A stretch of 64,000 bases of DNA, taken from positions 184,475 to 248,474 of the forward strand of contig KN834799.1 in NCBI GenBank assembly GCA_000827265.1, in the 5' to 3' direction. The position numbers and the translations under genes were made by a program. A model generated the notes under the pieces. It was not told the DNA's origin and did no database searches. It worked only from the letters and a program-made list of their open reading frames with translations. Of this stretch, positions 49,961 through 61,301 are shown piece after piece (the stretch's first letter is position 1; each line of letters starts with the position of its first letter). Source of the DNA: Collybiopsis luxurians FD-317 M1 (Eukaryota; Basidiomycota; Agaricomycetes; Agaricales; Omphalotaceae).

Positions 49961-50805
49961 CGTGGGCCGGCCTCCGTGTATCTGTGTCCATGGGCCTGAA
50001 GTTTCCGACAGCAAAGATATTTGTTAACATTTGGACTATTTCTACACCAGCGATCAGTATGGGGGGTTAGTATATGTGGGATGAATTTGAATTCGAGGTG
50101 TCTACTGCTTGCTTCTGGCAGTACAATAGTCACGACGCTGAATCCTTGAGTCATCAAACTTCAAATTGCGTCAGTAACTTCGACAGCCAAATTGGGCATA
50201 GAAATGGAGTATCTTGAACAGGTCTACTCTCCCCGCTTGTCAATTCTGGGGCAGAGAAAGTTGCTGTATCATCAACTGCGACTGAGTCCTAGCTTTGCGG
50301 GCCCATGTCACTGCACTTGCTCGTATCGGTAAGGTATGGATGTATTCCGCGCTATTGCTTTCACGGCGATTCCGTTTCCTTGCTTGCGCGTAGCAGGGTC
50401 TCGGTAGCACGAAGGTGAAAGTTTCATCTCCGATCTCTTATGTCGGCGTATTGTATTCAGAATTGCCGCCTTTTGTACTTGCAGAGGCTTCTGTTGCGGC
50501 TGGGTAATGCTATCCAACCATATACAGCCGTGATCTGGTTTTTGCCGGTCTAGAGGCCGGCCGCGTAATACGGTCCTCTCAGTTCATGCGTGAGTATAAC
50601 CTTCCTTTTAATCTAGCTTACATACAATTCACTCACAGCTGGCGCACGCACGTTCATAATCCTCATTGGTGCTTCCTTTGCTTTCGACGTGTTCGACAGC
50701 TTCAGTCGGGAACCTCAAGCAAATTGATGGGTCATAGTATCGTTCCCTTCTTTGACTCCCCCCCTTATAACCTGGATTCGCTCTCAGCTTCGCTAGAAGC
50801 ATATC
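49961..50805. other. Upstream region of the GTPase
   Basis: No gene supported. It presumably includes the promoter of the GTPase starting at 50806. Confidence 0.45.
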
Positions 50806-52964
50806 ATGTCTATCCATAGCAACACTCCCCTTTTTACTCCACCCTCGCCAGGTCTCTCATCTCGTACCGTATCGAATGGCAACTCTACGATTATTGAACA
50901 AGAGTTGGTTTCATCCACAGAGGAGATTCTGGCTGCGTGCCCGAAGTATGTAGTGCAGATTTTTTCCTGTAGTTTCTTTCTGACGTCTTTGCACAGGTTC
51001 CGTATCCTCGTTCTAGGAAAGGTCAGTCCACAAGAACCGATAAACGGAGCTGAAAGCCAATAAAAGGTCTTCTTTAGTCTGGAGCGGGTAAATCTTCGTT
51101 AATTAACGCAACTTTCAATGTTGACCAAGCGGTATGATAAAATCACTAATCTTCCTGTTATCTTGGATGAGCTAACTGCACTTCTTTTCATTGTAGAATG
51201 TGTCACACGAGCAATCTGGTGTCTCTGATATTTACGAAGAAATCACTTCTGAGCAGAACTCGCGATTCATTTTGCACGACTCTCAAGGATTTGCTGCTGG
51301 AGAAACTCAGAATTTTGAGACGGTGAAAAAATTCCTCGATGATCGAGCACGGCAGCCGGAGCTCAAAGATAGACTCCATGCAATCTGGTAAGTCAGATTT
51401 GGGCCCTTGCTGCTCTCGCTACGTTCTCATCTCGATGCGGCTAGGTTTTGCGTCGAAGTCCCAACAGAAAATGGTGCTCTCTTTGAGACAGCTGACCAGA
51501 AGTTCTTGCAACTCAATCTTCATAATGGTATGTGTTTTCTGGATTTATCTTCCTTCAGTACTGACTTTGCTCAGTTCCGGTCGTTGTTGTCTTTACTAAG
51601 TTCGACCTTTTGGTTCGTAAACTGGAGAAAGAAGCCGTTGAGGATGTAGATGATGAGAGGCTCGAAGAACTCGTCCGCCAGAAAGCCGAAGGCATTTTCG
51701 AAAGAACCTGCGTCCGGCCGTTAATGGCTATCACCACAAACCACTCATATGTCAAAGTTTCCAGTGCGTACAAATTGTTCGGAGAAGATCTTTCGCTGAT
51801 CGATTCTGATAAAATAAAGACTCGGAGCGATATCGTAATACCCTGATCCACCTCGTAGACGAAACTAGAAATCGTCTTGATGATCGTATGTGGATTTTAT
51901 GGGCCCTTGCCCAAAGAGCAAGTGTCGATGAAAAGATAGACGCTTGCATAGCGTACGTTGATTATTTCAAGCAGGATATTATTACTCATCTTTCTACAGG
52001 GTGGGGAAGCGTAGTGCGTGGACCACGAGCCGTGGAACATTTCATCGTCTGAAAAATGCTCTCAGAATACTGGAGAGGCCTGGCCGCAAGTCTCCATTTT
52101 CCCGGGAGAAACCTTAAGGAATGCTTACATAGAATACACGATGATATTATTGATGTTTGGAATTTTAGTGATCCCAAAGCGGTATGCCTGCAATCTCTCC
52201 TCCATATTCCACTTTATCAGTTTGAATGACTGCTTCCTTAGTTTCTTAAATCTCATGAGTTCAAGGTCCTAATGTCTCACATGGTAAAGGATCTTGATGA
52301 CAGAGGCCCAATTCAAAGAAGATCAGGAGTAATGTATGTGTTTCTGTTCCTTCCTGGCGGATTCTCGAAGTAAACACTTTTCCAGTGCCTCCGCTACTGG
52401 GACGATCGGAGCCGTCACTTCCATAATCCCGGGTGCTGTGGTATTTGCTATTCCTGCTGCCGTCGGGGTAGCCGTTGCTCAGTGGTTATTTTTTGCCTAC
52501 CAAGAAGCGTATGTTATCCAAGGCCATCTAATGTTCTATTATTCAAGCTGTTCATGTCCCTTTTTGCAGTCCCGCTATCCTTCAACTAATGATGGGATAC
52601 ATATGCGGTTCGTAGAATACTTTCAATCTTCTTTTCTGATTATCGATGTTTAATTGCAGATTTAACGACTCTTCTTCAATGCTTATTCTGGGTTATGCGC
52701 GTACACGGGGAAGCAATTGAGCTGGAGGAGGATTTCATCGCGCTCGCGTTTGATGCGTTAAAAGAAACTGGAGCTCAAAAGCTCATCCATCAAAAGATTC
52801 GCGTTTTCATTGACGACACGGCCACGTTCAAGCTTCACCAAAAAGACGTCGCATTGGATGAGCTGATCAAAATCATTCGCAACGTGAGGTTTAAACCGGA
52901 AGAGGTCGGAAACAGTCGACGTCGCACGCTGTCCATGATATCTCAATACTCGCTTCCTCTATGA
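50806..52964 (+). CDS. P-loop GTPase with C-terminal hydrophobic segment
   Basis: A predicted GTP-binding protein distinct from the one at 16708. It begins MSIHSNTPLFTPPSPGLSS. Exons 50806-50945, 50997-51021, 51078-51131 and 51197-51387 build FRILVLGKSGAGKSSLINAT (G1), and later RFILHDSQGFAAGE (G3) and VPVVVVFTKFDLLV (G4). After the G domain a helical region (KAFLKSHEFKVLMSHMVKDL) leads to a Gly/Ala-rich hydrophobic stretch (TIGAVTSIIPGAVVFAIPAA) that could insert into a membrane. The tail (LKETGAQKLIHQKIRVFIDD, then RRRTLSMISQYSLPL) ends at TGA 52962-52964. All G motifs are intact. This architecture recalls membrane-acting immune-type GTPases, but fungal members are uncharacterised. It heads the tandem array reaching 62 kb. 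Confidence 0.85.
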
Positions 52965-55061
52965 GTACGATGGGGCAGATGCTAGGCCGTGAGCTCTAGA
53001 CCGAACTCTCATTTTTTATTTATTTCTTAGTTTATTGGATTGTATTGAAGCGTAGTAGCGATGTACTAATCAATGACTATGGGTTCTGACTCTTCGGTTC
53101 ATGACTGGGATTTAACGATGTTTACGCTTTACTTTTGGACGGAGTTTCAGCTTTTTACGTTCAGGATACTGAGACTCCTCGGTCAACATAAGCGTGATCA
53201 AAATCTAATGGAGGGTGACAGGATATTTATATTACATTGACTGAATGCGATGAATGGTTGATAGAACTTAGCCGGTAAGAACGGCAACAAGTTACGTAGA
53301 CAGTAGTTAGCAGTAGAGAATTTATGCTCACTGGTCGGATCTCTTATCATTGTACATTCTCCTTAACCGGCACGCGGGCAGTCAAATCATAGTGGACATC
53401 CGATAAAGGGTGTTCGAGCGGAATCTGTGAAGGGAGAGGAAAACAAAATGGATGGAAGAGTACAGTTCTTCTACTGGAACTATGCTCTGGATTTTCCCAA
53501 AATCAGGCTCATTCGCTCAAATATTCAATCTTCTTGGCCATTGTTTTCTTTCCATTTATTCCACAATTCGGGAGCCTCTGCGGGATGTTGTTCTTCTGTC
53601 ACCAGCCGTCATTCGAATGCACGATGAAAGGTGTCAGGCATTAAGTATTTCCCATACAATTGCAAACGAATCCACACAGCGCTTTGCTCATCCCGTCAAG
53701 AAGCCGCTGAACGCCCAGTTCGTGGATGCAAGCTCATGGGGAGAACGATATGAATGTAATGAAGACTCGAAGCGGCGTCGGAATGCTTGGTAACGGAACC
53801 ACAACCGTTGGTGTTTCACATCATCTTGAAAAGAATTTCCTTACTACACGATAAATAGGTTGTAGAGCGCACAGAGGTGTACCGCAACAGGATAGGTCTG
53901 ATAGCTTGAAAGTGAGGAGGAAAAGACTAGAGCTGCGGATGAACCTTGCATGGTGAACGGGAAGCCACAGGCATGAGGACATGCACCACTTACAAGCTGC
54001 ATTCGACGAGCTAACCGAGTCTACGACCGAGGTAAAGCATTCCTCAGTGCCGAAGTTGATACAATGATCGTGACTTTACATTCTAAAAAATAATGATACA
54101 AGGGTCCTTATGTCAGTAACTTCGTTCTGCGACTACAGCTGCATCCGTCGTTAGCGGGCACAACATGGAAGTATTTTTATGGAAGGATTCTCCACACACA
54201 TTATTGTCAAGGAGTGTCCTAGAAGTGAGATAAAAAGGATTTCCTGAACATTTTGCTATGCAACTTGATCAAGTACCGAAGCAAAGTACAGCCATACAGG
54301 CGCCCCTTTAGCGCCTAAAGGTAACATATTTTGCAGCCGGCAAGGCACTGTAGTGTCGAGTCGGCGAAATGGGACTCCCAGTAAAAACGTTCTTCTACGT
54401 TGCCTCACTGAACGGAAATAGTAAGAAACCTAAGTTGGTTAGTGTAGGCACAACTTGCTACCTCTCGAGCGACCGTTTTCAAGGCATGAAATCATATGCG
54501 TGAACAAGCGAAAGAAACAAGCGATAAATTACTCATAATGCTACTTGTTCTCACTCGGAACAAAATATGATCTGCATTAAGTATTTTCTGCGCTGTGAGA
54601 AGGAATGCACTTGAAATGCACTCCAGATTTAATTAACAATAAGGTATAAGTATACCGAACTCTTCGATCATGGACAATCTCATAATCCGAAGAGTGGATG
54701 TGCAACTCCTAAGATGATAGATGATCAGATCCTCGCACGCTAACCTTAATAGCCTCAAGAGCCCATTGCGCATAGTAGCACTGGTTTATTTTGCTTCCGG
54801 AGGTTCAACTTCCTGAGTAGTAGTCAGTTAAAGTGTGCTTCCGCAAAACATTCTGACTAATTCTGACATAAATCAGGCTACGCGATGCTTGAGTTATGAC
54901 CTGTCCGGTACCTACTTACCTACTCGCGTTGACTATAATGAGTAATTGACCTCGAATTTTGCTGCAGTCGACGGTGATGGATGGCCTTTCTCCAGCCACT
55001 ATTCATCGAATTTCACTCTGTTCCACATGCTTCTCCATCCAACTGTTCTGCGCGCACACCC
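52965..55061. other. Gene-free stretch between GTPase and first array gene
   Basis: No supported gene; a 113-codon frame at 53452-53793 has no family signal. Around 54290-54420 short motifs (ACAGGCGCCCCTTTAGCGCC) resemble sequence upstream of the second and third array genes, consistent with a shared duplicated promoter region. Confidence 0.45.
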
Positions 55062-55069
55062 TATTTAAG
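55062..55069 (+). promoter_or_regulatory. Core promoter element TATTTAAG of array gene 1
   Basis: TATTTAAG, followed by a conserved AAATTGAAG, lies 49 bases before the ATG. The third member has the same arrangement. Confidence 0.5.
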
Positions 55070-55110
55070 CTACGAAATTGAAGCATTTTCACCTCAGAAT
55101 TTAACTCAAC

Positions 55111-55795
55111 ATGTTTATACAAGGGCCTCAGCGATTTTTGGAGTATTATGCTGGGCATTATGACCTTGCCAGATTGGGAGTTCGATGCTTGGAGCTAAAT
55201 CGAATCAGTCCAAAATTCTTATTTATTTGTCCTCAATTCGTCATCTTGACCTTGCTTCTCAAAAGTCCCTCGGTCTGTGTGATCCCAGAGCGCCATGGTC
55301 AGTGGATCCTAAATATCTCAAGTTTGATGCAGTTGCAACCTTGCCCCTTGACGCTGCCATCAAAGCGCATTTCTGTCTGGAAGCATGGCTTTCCCCTACT
55401 CCAAAAAAGATGCGCTACAAGCACATGTGCTTTAGAATTGGGTTTGACATCGATGAAGTTAGACAGTAAGTAGTAACTTTTCCCTCATTCGCTCAGAGGT
55501 GGAACTGACTGTGAACGGGTCATACTATCCATGCATAGAGCTTTGAAAAATGACATCAAGTTTTTGGAAAATCTTCGTGGCGGGGTTTTGAATAAACATA
55601 ACTTTAATGACAAGGCAGAGGAACTTGCGATTGTTCTAGAGAAAGTAATTATTGTCGAGCTCATCGTGAGTATTCAGCTCAGTTTGGAATTTTATCTCAC
55701 CTACCGAGTTCTAGGACTTTCATATCAGTGAGAAGGCAGTAGAGATGTTCTGCCATTCACTTCGAAGCCAATCAGTCCATCGTGTGGTCAGATAA
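55111..55795 (+). pseudogene. Array gene 1: member of an unrecognised ~185-residue family, first splice donor lost
   Basis: Four exons correspond to those of the intact member at 58209. Exon 1 gives FLEYYAGHYDLARLGVRCLE, exon 2 SLGLCDPRAPW and VATLPLDAAIKAHFCLEAWL, exon 3 LKNDIKFLENLRGG, exon 4 DFHISEKAVEMFCHSLRSQ, ending TAA 55793-55795. Introns 2 and 3 have normal donors, but intron 1 (55204-55265) begins AT where the paralogues have GT, and the nearest alternative GT breaks the frame. It may be a pseudogene, or translation may begin at ATG 55185, which reads through into exon 2 (KSNQSKILIYLSSIRHLDLA). No known domain, signal peptide or membrane helix. Confidence 0.55.
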
Positions 55796-58161
55796 GATGA
55801 AGCCGCAGCCTGCTGCTATTTCGTCGATATTTTGAATGCCTAAGTACTTATTTCTTTAGTATGTACTACGTTTATACAAAATTGGAAGGCTTGCTTTAGT
55901 GGGACACTTCCCATTGCCAATTCATTCTAATGCCCTCAACTGCATCGCTTTAAGTTAAACCACAGATGGATATCCGATGAGATGAATATAGTCCGCTAAG
56001 TTACTAAGGAGAAAGCGAGACGCTTACAGACGGATCAAAACCTCACCAGACTGAGGGCTATATCACCACAGATTGGGCGTCTTTTGCTTCGCTAATAGAA
56101 GTTAGAAGGTTCTGGCATGTTCATTTCTTCCTTCTCTCTTTTTCGTTAATTTATTGGTAAGTCTTGTTTATCCAGATAGTGTGCGGTTCCTGTCACTGAT
56201 CATCATTTATTGGGAGTAAAGTGACAAAGTCAATGTCATACACATAACTTATTAATTACCAAAGATTTTTGCGATTATTAGCCGTTGCTTTGTGAGGCAA
56301 GTACTGCCAATACATCGTCCAGTCAAAAAAAAATGAGCTCGGAATTAAACCGAAAACACATTCCGGAAATATTTCAATGTTAGCATTTGAGCGGACCCGA
56401 ACAGCCTTCCGACTTTCGAAAATACTGAGTAAAAGTCGAGAGGCGTATGTCGACCAACTGTCAGGTAGCACGGGCCTTGGGGCCTGAGCTAAGAATAAAG
56501 ATTCTGTACATTCCCACTCATGTACTTAGATACGTTTCCCTTCGCTTCCAGCACTTCCGCAACGGGACCGTGCAGCGTCATGATTAGCTAACTGAGGAGC
56601 AGATGAGAGACATAGAATCAATAGGAGAATGTGCAAGGAGTCGCACTAAAGTTGTGTTTGGGCCGCAACCGCTGTTCTGCGGCTTCATTTGGGTGGCAAA
56701 TGATCGAGAGACCAGGAACGCAAATGTTGTTAAACTGCAAGTAGTAGACAGCCACAACGGACAGTGAGCATACAAATGCATTCTGGACACACGGTAACCA
56801 AGAGGTCAAAGAATATAAAATACTCCGTGGTGATCTGTGATAACAGCATGGACTCCGTGTTGAACTTCATTTTGAACCGTTCTCAAATGATTGCAATAAT
56901 GATCCACGATGACATTTGATTTACAATTAATTTACATAGGACAGCCACTGAGCCAAAGACGAAATTTAATGATCTTCATGCAAGCATTCTGTTCACGCGT
57001 GATTTTAACCAAGATCTCTGATGTCCTATTTACATAAGGAACGACTCGGAGATAGAGTCGAATCTCGAATGGCAGCGAGTAGCACGACCCTTTGCTCGTT
57101 CCCAGCCGGTCTATAAAGTCCTAATGAAGCCCTACGCTCGGATTTTGAACTTTGTCAGATTAATACTGGTATCTGTGATATCTCAGCACGCATTTGGCCA
57201 TCTTCCCGTCCCCCCAAGGCCGGCTGTTAGACGTCAACGAGTATCAATGGTTGAGACAAGAATTTCAAATCTCCGCGCGCACCTATCCAAATAGTTCCGG
57301 AGTCTATCTGTCTCTCTTCATTTGACCTCCATATAGAAAGGCTGGGAACGAGCCAACCCTGCACATATCTGCCTACATAACATGTGAAAACCATTCAAAA
57401 ATCAAGATGTGGGAAATTACTCTAAATGGAAGGCATAGGTGATACCTAATTACATACTTTGCGGTGCACCTTGCCAAGCTCCGATGAGGTAAATTCCGGA
57501 ACGAACGCATCGGGTTTGCACCCCAGAAGTGTAAACATACTGTACAATTACAGGAGCGCCCTGTTAACGCCCAGCGCTATTGCATTTTCGGATTTCCGGA
57601 ATAAACGTACCCTGCAGTTTTACTGGATTGGGGAGTACGTGAGTTCAGCAAATAGTTCTAGAATTTTACCATGACTACTAACTGATTTGGACGCTTTAGT
57701 ATGGTAAACAATTTATCTTCTGCTGAATTGGTGATAGGATATGTACGGTAAGTACAGCCGTCATCGGCTGTATAATCAACGGAGTGGACGTGCAAGTTCT
57801 AAGAGGAGAAATGGCGCGGGTTAGTAAATTGCTCCTCCCACTTTATTGATATATTTCAGCAAGTTGTTCTCCTATTCGATAAATTGACACTAGTTTTTGT
57901 GGGTCCGGGGCTCTATTTCATGGGAATTTATCAGGTGCTTTGACAACGCTTACTGACTCATTTTTTGACAGAGCGAAGTTACGTTCCGCTTGCCTGCTCG
58001 CACAAACTAAAATGAATGGATATTCTTCGAACATACTTATGTAGCTGAAATTGAGGATGATGAATTGCCATTCAAAACCGCAGAGTGTCAAGTTCGCCCC
58101 TGTTTCGTGTTTATCTTAATCCAGCTATACTACACGCGAGTTATACTACACTCGGGCTCCA
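55796..58161. other. Spacer between array genes 1 and 2
   Basis: Contains a repeat shared with the next spacer (56580-56935) and, from about 57450 on, promoter-proximal sequence shared with 60530-61080 (for example CTAACTGATTTGGACG). The part 56940-57430 has no counterpart in the next spacer. No gene is supported. Confidence 0.45.
56580..56935. repeat. Spacer repeat, copy 1
   Basis: Matches 60085-60380 in the same orientation, with shared GCCGCAACCGC, CCAGGAACG and TTGTTAAACTGCA-type words at the same spacing. Neither strand keeps a common reading frame between the two copies, so it looks like duplicated non-coding DNA. Confidence 0.65.
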
Positions 58162-58167
58162 TATAAA
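58162..58167 (+). promoter_or_regulatory. TATA box of array gene 2
   Basis: TATAAA lies 47 bases before the ATG at 58209, at the position where the paralogues carry TATTTAAG. Confidence 0.5.
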
Positions 58168-58208
58168 CCATAAAATCAAGAATTTGTCACTCCAGAGTCC
58201 AGCCTGAC

Positions 58209-58947
58209 ATGTCTACACACAGTCTACCTCTATCTCGGTCAAGTCCTTATAATCTTGATGGGCAAAACTACATGAGAACACACCGTTTTCTGGAGGAAAA
58301 TGCTAAACGAGGTTCGTCGCTTGCGAGATTGGGAGTCAAATGCTTAGAGCTGAACAAGGTCAGATCATCCCACCCATTCATCTCGTTGCATTGCTAACCT
58401 TTTACTAAACAGAGTCTTGGTCTCTGTGATGCAGAAATGCCCTGGGTGGTCAAGACAAACTACCTCAAGTTTGATGTCGTTGCAACCTTGCCCATCGATG
58501 CAGCTAATAAGGCACATTTCTGTCTGGGAGCATTACTTCTCAATCCCTCCAAGAAATTTCCATTCCAAGACATGACTTTTGCAGTGGAGTTTGACGAAAG
58601 CGAACTTCAAAAGTGGGTTTTAATCTTTCTCCTTGACGGTTCACCACGGTACGGAGACTAACTGTGCTTGGGATTTGTTTATGCGCAGAGCTTTGGAAGA
58701 CGTCGTCAGCTTTTTAGAGAATCTCAGGGGACGGAAGCTAGACCATAACATAGACGCCGAGGCGGAGAGACTTGCTCAGAGGTTGGAAGAGGTTATTATT
58801 GTAGAGCGTGTAAGTCTTTGTGAGATGTCGGCGGTCAAATTTCCTACTACCACCATCCAGGACTTCCGTATCGACGAAAAAGCCATACAGATGCTCTTCT
58901 CTCAGATTGGAGATAATTCTCTCACTAGAGCTATACCAAATCAATAG
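58209..58947 (+). CDS. Array gene 2: intact member of the unrecognised family, 185 residues
   Basis: Four exons, 58209-58358, 58413-58612, 58689-58809 and 58861-58947, total 558 bases with GT..AG introns of 54, 76 and 51 bases and no frame break. The family core is LARLGVKCLELNK, SLGLCDAEMPWVV, FDVVATLPIDAANKAHFCLG, FDESELQKALEDVVSFLENL, LAQRLEEVIIVER and DFRIDEKAIQ. The motif LARLGVKCL plus conserved Cys, Trp and His residues suggests a small folded helical domain. No signal peptide or transmembrane segment, so probably cytosolic. I do not recognise the family. Conservation of these residues across three diverged copies argues for selection on the protein. The physical link with a GTPase and its fragment suggests, but does not show, related roles. 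Confidence 0.7.
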
Positions 58948-59654
58948 TAAATCGAGCTAATTTTTGGGACGAGACGTTTGATAATTAGTTGAGGGCTACT
59001 TTTGGAAAGACTGAAGCATTATGTAGTAGAGATAGAGTATGTTGAAGGCTGTGTTTAAGCGGACTGCCAAAAATTACAACGACATTTTCATTAGTCAGTA
59101 CCAGGATAAGATAGGTCGATACAGCTAGGGAAATTTCAAATCTATATCGGGAATAGAAGAGACGGAAAATCAAAGGATTATGTCAAATCCTAGTGCCCGG
59201 GTAATTGGCTGGAGCTTGGCTCCACGCACCCCCGTGGACGCTTGACGAAAAGGACGCGACATACGCGAGTCGCTCAACGCGGCGGTGGGAGTTGTGGATG
59301 ACAACAAGAAGGGCGCCTAAACGGGCGACGCATTCCCACCGCCGTATCTTATCTTATCATCTGTCAAGGCAAGCATCGAGGATTTATCATTTAGGAACTA
59401 AGTATCTGATGATGGAGAGACTGAACGATCTCGGTCCGAAGTAAAAGACCGAGTAGCCTTTGGTCTGCATCGGAGTGCAAGAGGATTGGGAACGGAATGA
59501 TTGGCGTGATCAACGAGGGGGACATCAGAGTCGGTGATGAGTTCGCAACCTATCCTATCATTTTGCTCGGCAATGGAAAATTGTCTTGAGGGACCAGAAG
59601 GTAGCAAATCACCGTGGCGTGGGTAACTTCGCTGTGCGTCTCAATAATAAGTAT
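58948..59654. other. Spacer between array gene 2 and the GTPase fragment
   Basis: Contains an 11-base inverted pair (CGGCGGTGGGA near 59280, TCCCACCGCCG near 59335). At 59398-59607 a minus-strand frame looks coding (CELITDSDVPLVDHANHSVP) but has no recognised family. It has no equivalent upstream of the intact GTPase C-terminus. Confidence 0.4.
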
Positions 59655-59985
59655 GCCACAGATTTTGCAACTCTCCTTCCATGCTTCTTTAGTATGGAGG
59701 TGCACTGGGAAGTGCTCGAGCTGCAGAAGTATTTCATAGAGCTCGCATTGGATGGGTGTAAAGAAACTGGAGCCCGACAACTCATCCATCAAAACATTCA
59801 TTCGCAATTTCATTGATGATACGGCCACGTTCAAATTTTACCCGAAAGACATCGCATTGGAGGAGTTGAATAAGATTTTGCAGCGTGGCTGGAAACAGTC
59901 TACGTCCCACGTTGTCCATAATATCTCAGTACTCGCTTTCTCTACTATGAGTACGATGGGGCACATGCTAGGCCTTAGTCTCTAG
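59655..59985 (+). pseudogene. 3' fragment of the GTPase at 50806-52964
   Basis: Aligns with the last exons of the intact GTPase: LELQKYFIELALDGCKETGA matches IELEEDFIALAFDALKETGA, and RNFIDDTATFKFYPKDIALE matches RVFIDDTATFKLHQKDVALD. Similarity continues past the stop. Extra bases near 59805-59815 shift the frame in the middle. The G domain is entirely absent, so this piece cannot bind GTP. It marks where a second copy of the GTPase once stood in the array. Confidence 0.8.
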
Positions 59986-61222
59986 GTCGGGTTACCATTA
60001 TTTGTTTGATTTCTAGTTCACTGGATTGTTAGCGTATTATCGATGCGCTGATTAATATATAAAACACATAAATAATGGGGAATGTGAATGTGCTGGATGT
60101 CGCGATGAAGCCGCAACCGCCATTTTCCCACCGAGTCGGGCAGGAGTGAGCAAAGGGCCAGGAACGTTAGCGTTGTCAAACTGCACATAATGGACGACGT
60201 ATTTACTTCCAACTGTCAGACACACAGTAGAAAGAGCTAAAAGGATACAAAATAATTCGCTAATTTACTGTGAAAAGAGTAACTGAAAACATGGACATCG
60301 TGTTCGACCCATCCTGTACCGTTTTTCAGTTATTCTCGATAGTTTGATCGATGACTCGTGACTACATTTGATTGGGGAGCCATAAACAAAGTTCAAGGGT
60401 CTCCATATTTACAAGCGTTCCGTCCAACGGTCATTTCAATCTCGAATATCATATTTACCTTTAATAGTACCGTGCATCGTGCGAGATGGAGTCAAGCTCT
60501 CGCAAATAGGAACGGGTGGCCCATGGAAGGTGAGTTATTTACACCGATTTGCGGTGCATCTTGGCTAGCTCTGATAGCTTTAACATTGAGTACTGAGGTT
60601 CGAGATTTACACAGTCGCCGAGCGTCGAGCGCTCCGATGTAAGAGCATAGCCATAGCGCCCCGTTAACCCCCAAAGACTACGAACCGAGCAAGGACCGCG
60701 CTGGGAACTGACTTCGGCATTTTATATAAGAGGCAAGGTTCCATCTCTACCACAAACCGCTAACTGATTTGGACGAAGTATTTTTTGCTGTAAGTAGATC
60801 CAAACATTTTCTTGGCTTTAATGCAAGATATGTTCCACTCAATGGATGAGAAGGTACGAAAAGCCGAGGGGTGGCGCTGGCGAGCCGCGAGATCGAACGA
60901 TCTCTTTCCTTGTTGTTGACATATTCTGGCATAATTCTAAATAACGCATTCAAACCAGACTAGCACTGGTTATATGTGGTTCCCAGACTCAATTTTCTGA
61001 GTAGCAACTAGTTGACCCAGATGGCAGCTCTGACTGACTCTTTGACAGAGTCAAGGTACGTTCCGCCTGCCTGGTCGCATTGCCAGTGACAACAAAGACC
61101 AGATTTTGCTTGATCTTTGCTAGAATTGAGTATAATGAATAGCCTCTAGCCACAAATTGTCGCTGTTACAGATGCATCTCAGTCCAGCTATACTACTCTT
61201 ACTTCCACTCAACGGGTTAACC
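59986..61222. other. Spacer before array gene 3
   Basis: Contains spacer repeat copy 2 and promoter-proximal sequence shared with the region before array gene 2, including a conserved TTTGACAGAG followed by ACGTTCCGC near 61045-61070 (57968-57990 in the other copy). No gene is supported. Confidence 0.45.
60085..60380. repeat. Spacer repeat, copy 2
   Basis: Partner of 56580-56935. Stops interrupt every frame that could correspond between the two copies. Confidence 0.65.
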
Positions 61223-61230
61223 TATTTAAG
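61223..61230 (+). promoter_or_regulatory. Core promoter element TATTTAAG of array gene 3
   Basis: TATTTAAG, then AAAATTGAAG, in the same arrangement as array gene 1, 79 bases before the ATG at 61302. Confidence 0.5.
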
Positions 61231-61301
61231 TCACAAAATTGAAGATGGGTACCCCGGTAGTTTCAATTCTCTAGAACAACTTCAGGGTTCAGTCCAACAC
61301 A

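Noticed and set aside
57124..57294. 56-codon plus-strand frame with a signal-peptide-like start (MKPYARILNFVRLILVSVIS)
   Set aside because: A TATA-like TCTATAAAG lies only about 12 bases before the ATG, too close for a promoter, and the segment is absent from the matching spacer; support is too weak for a gene call.
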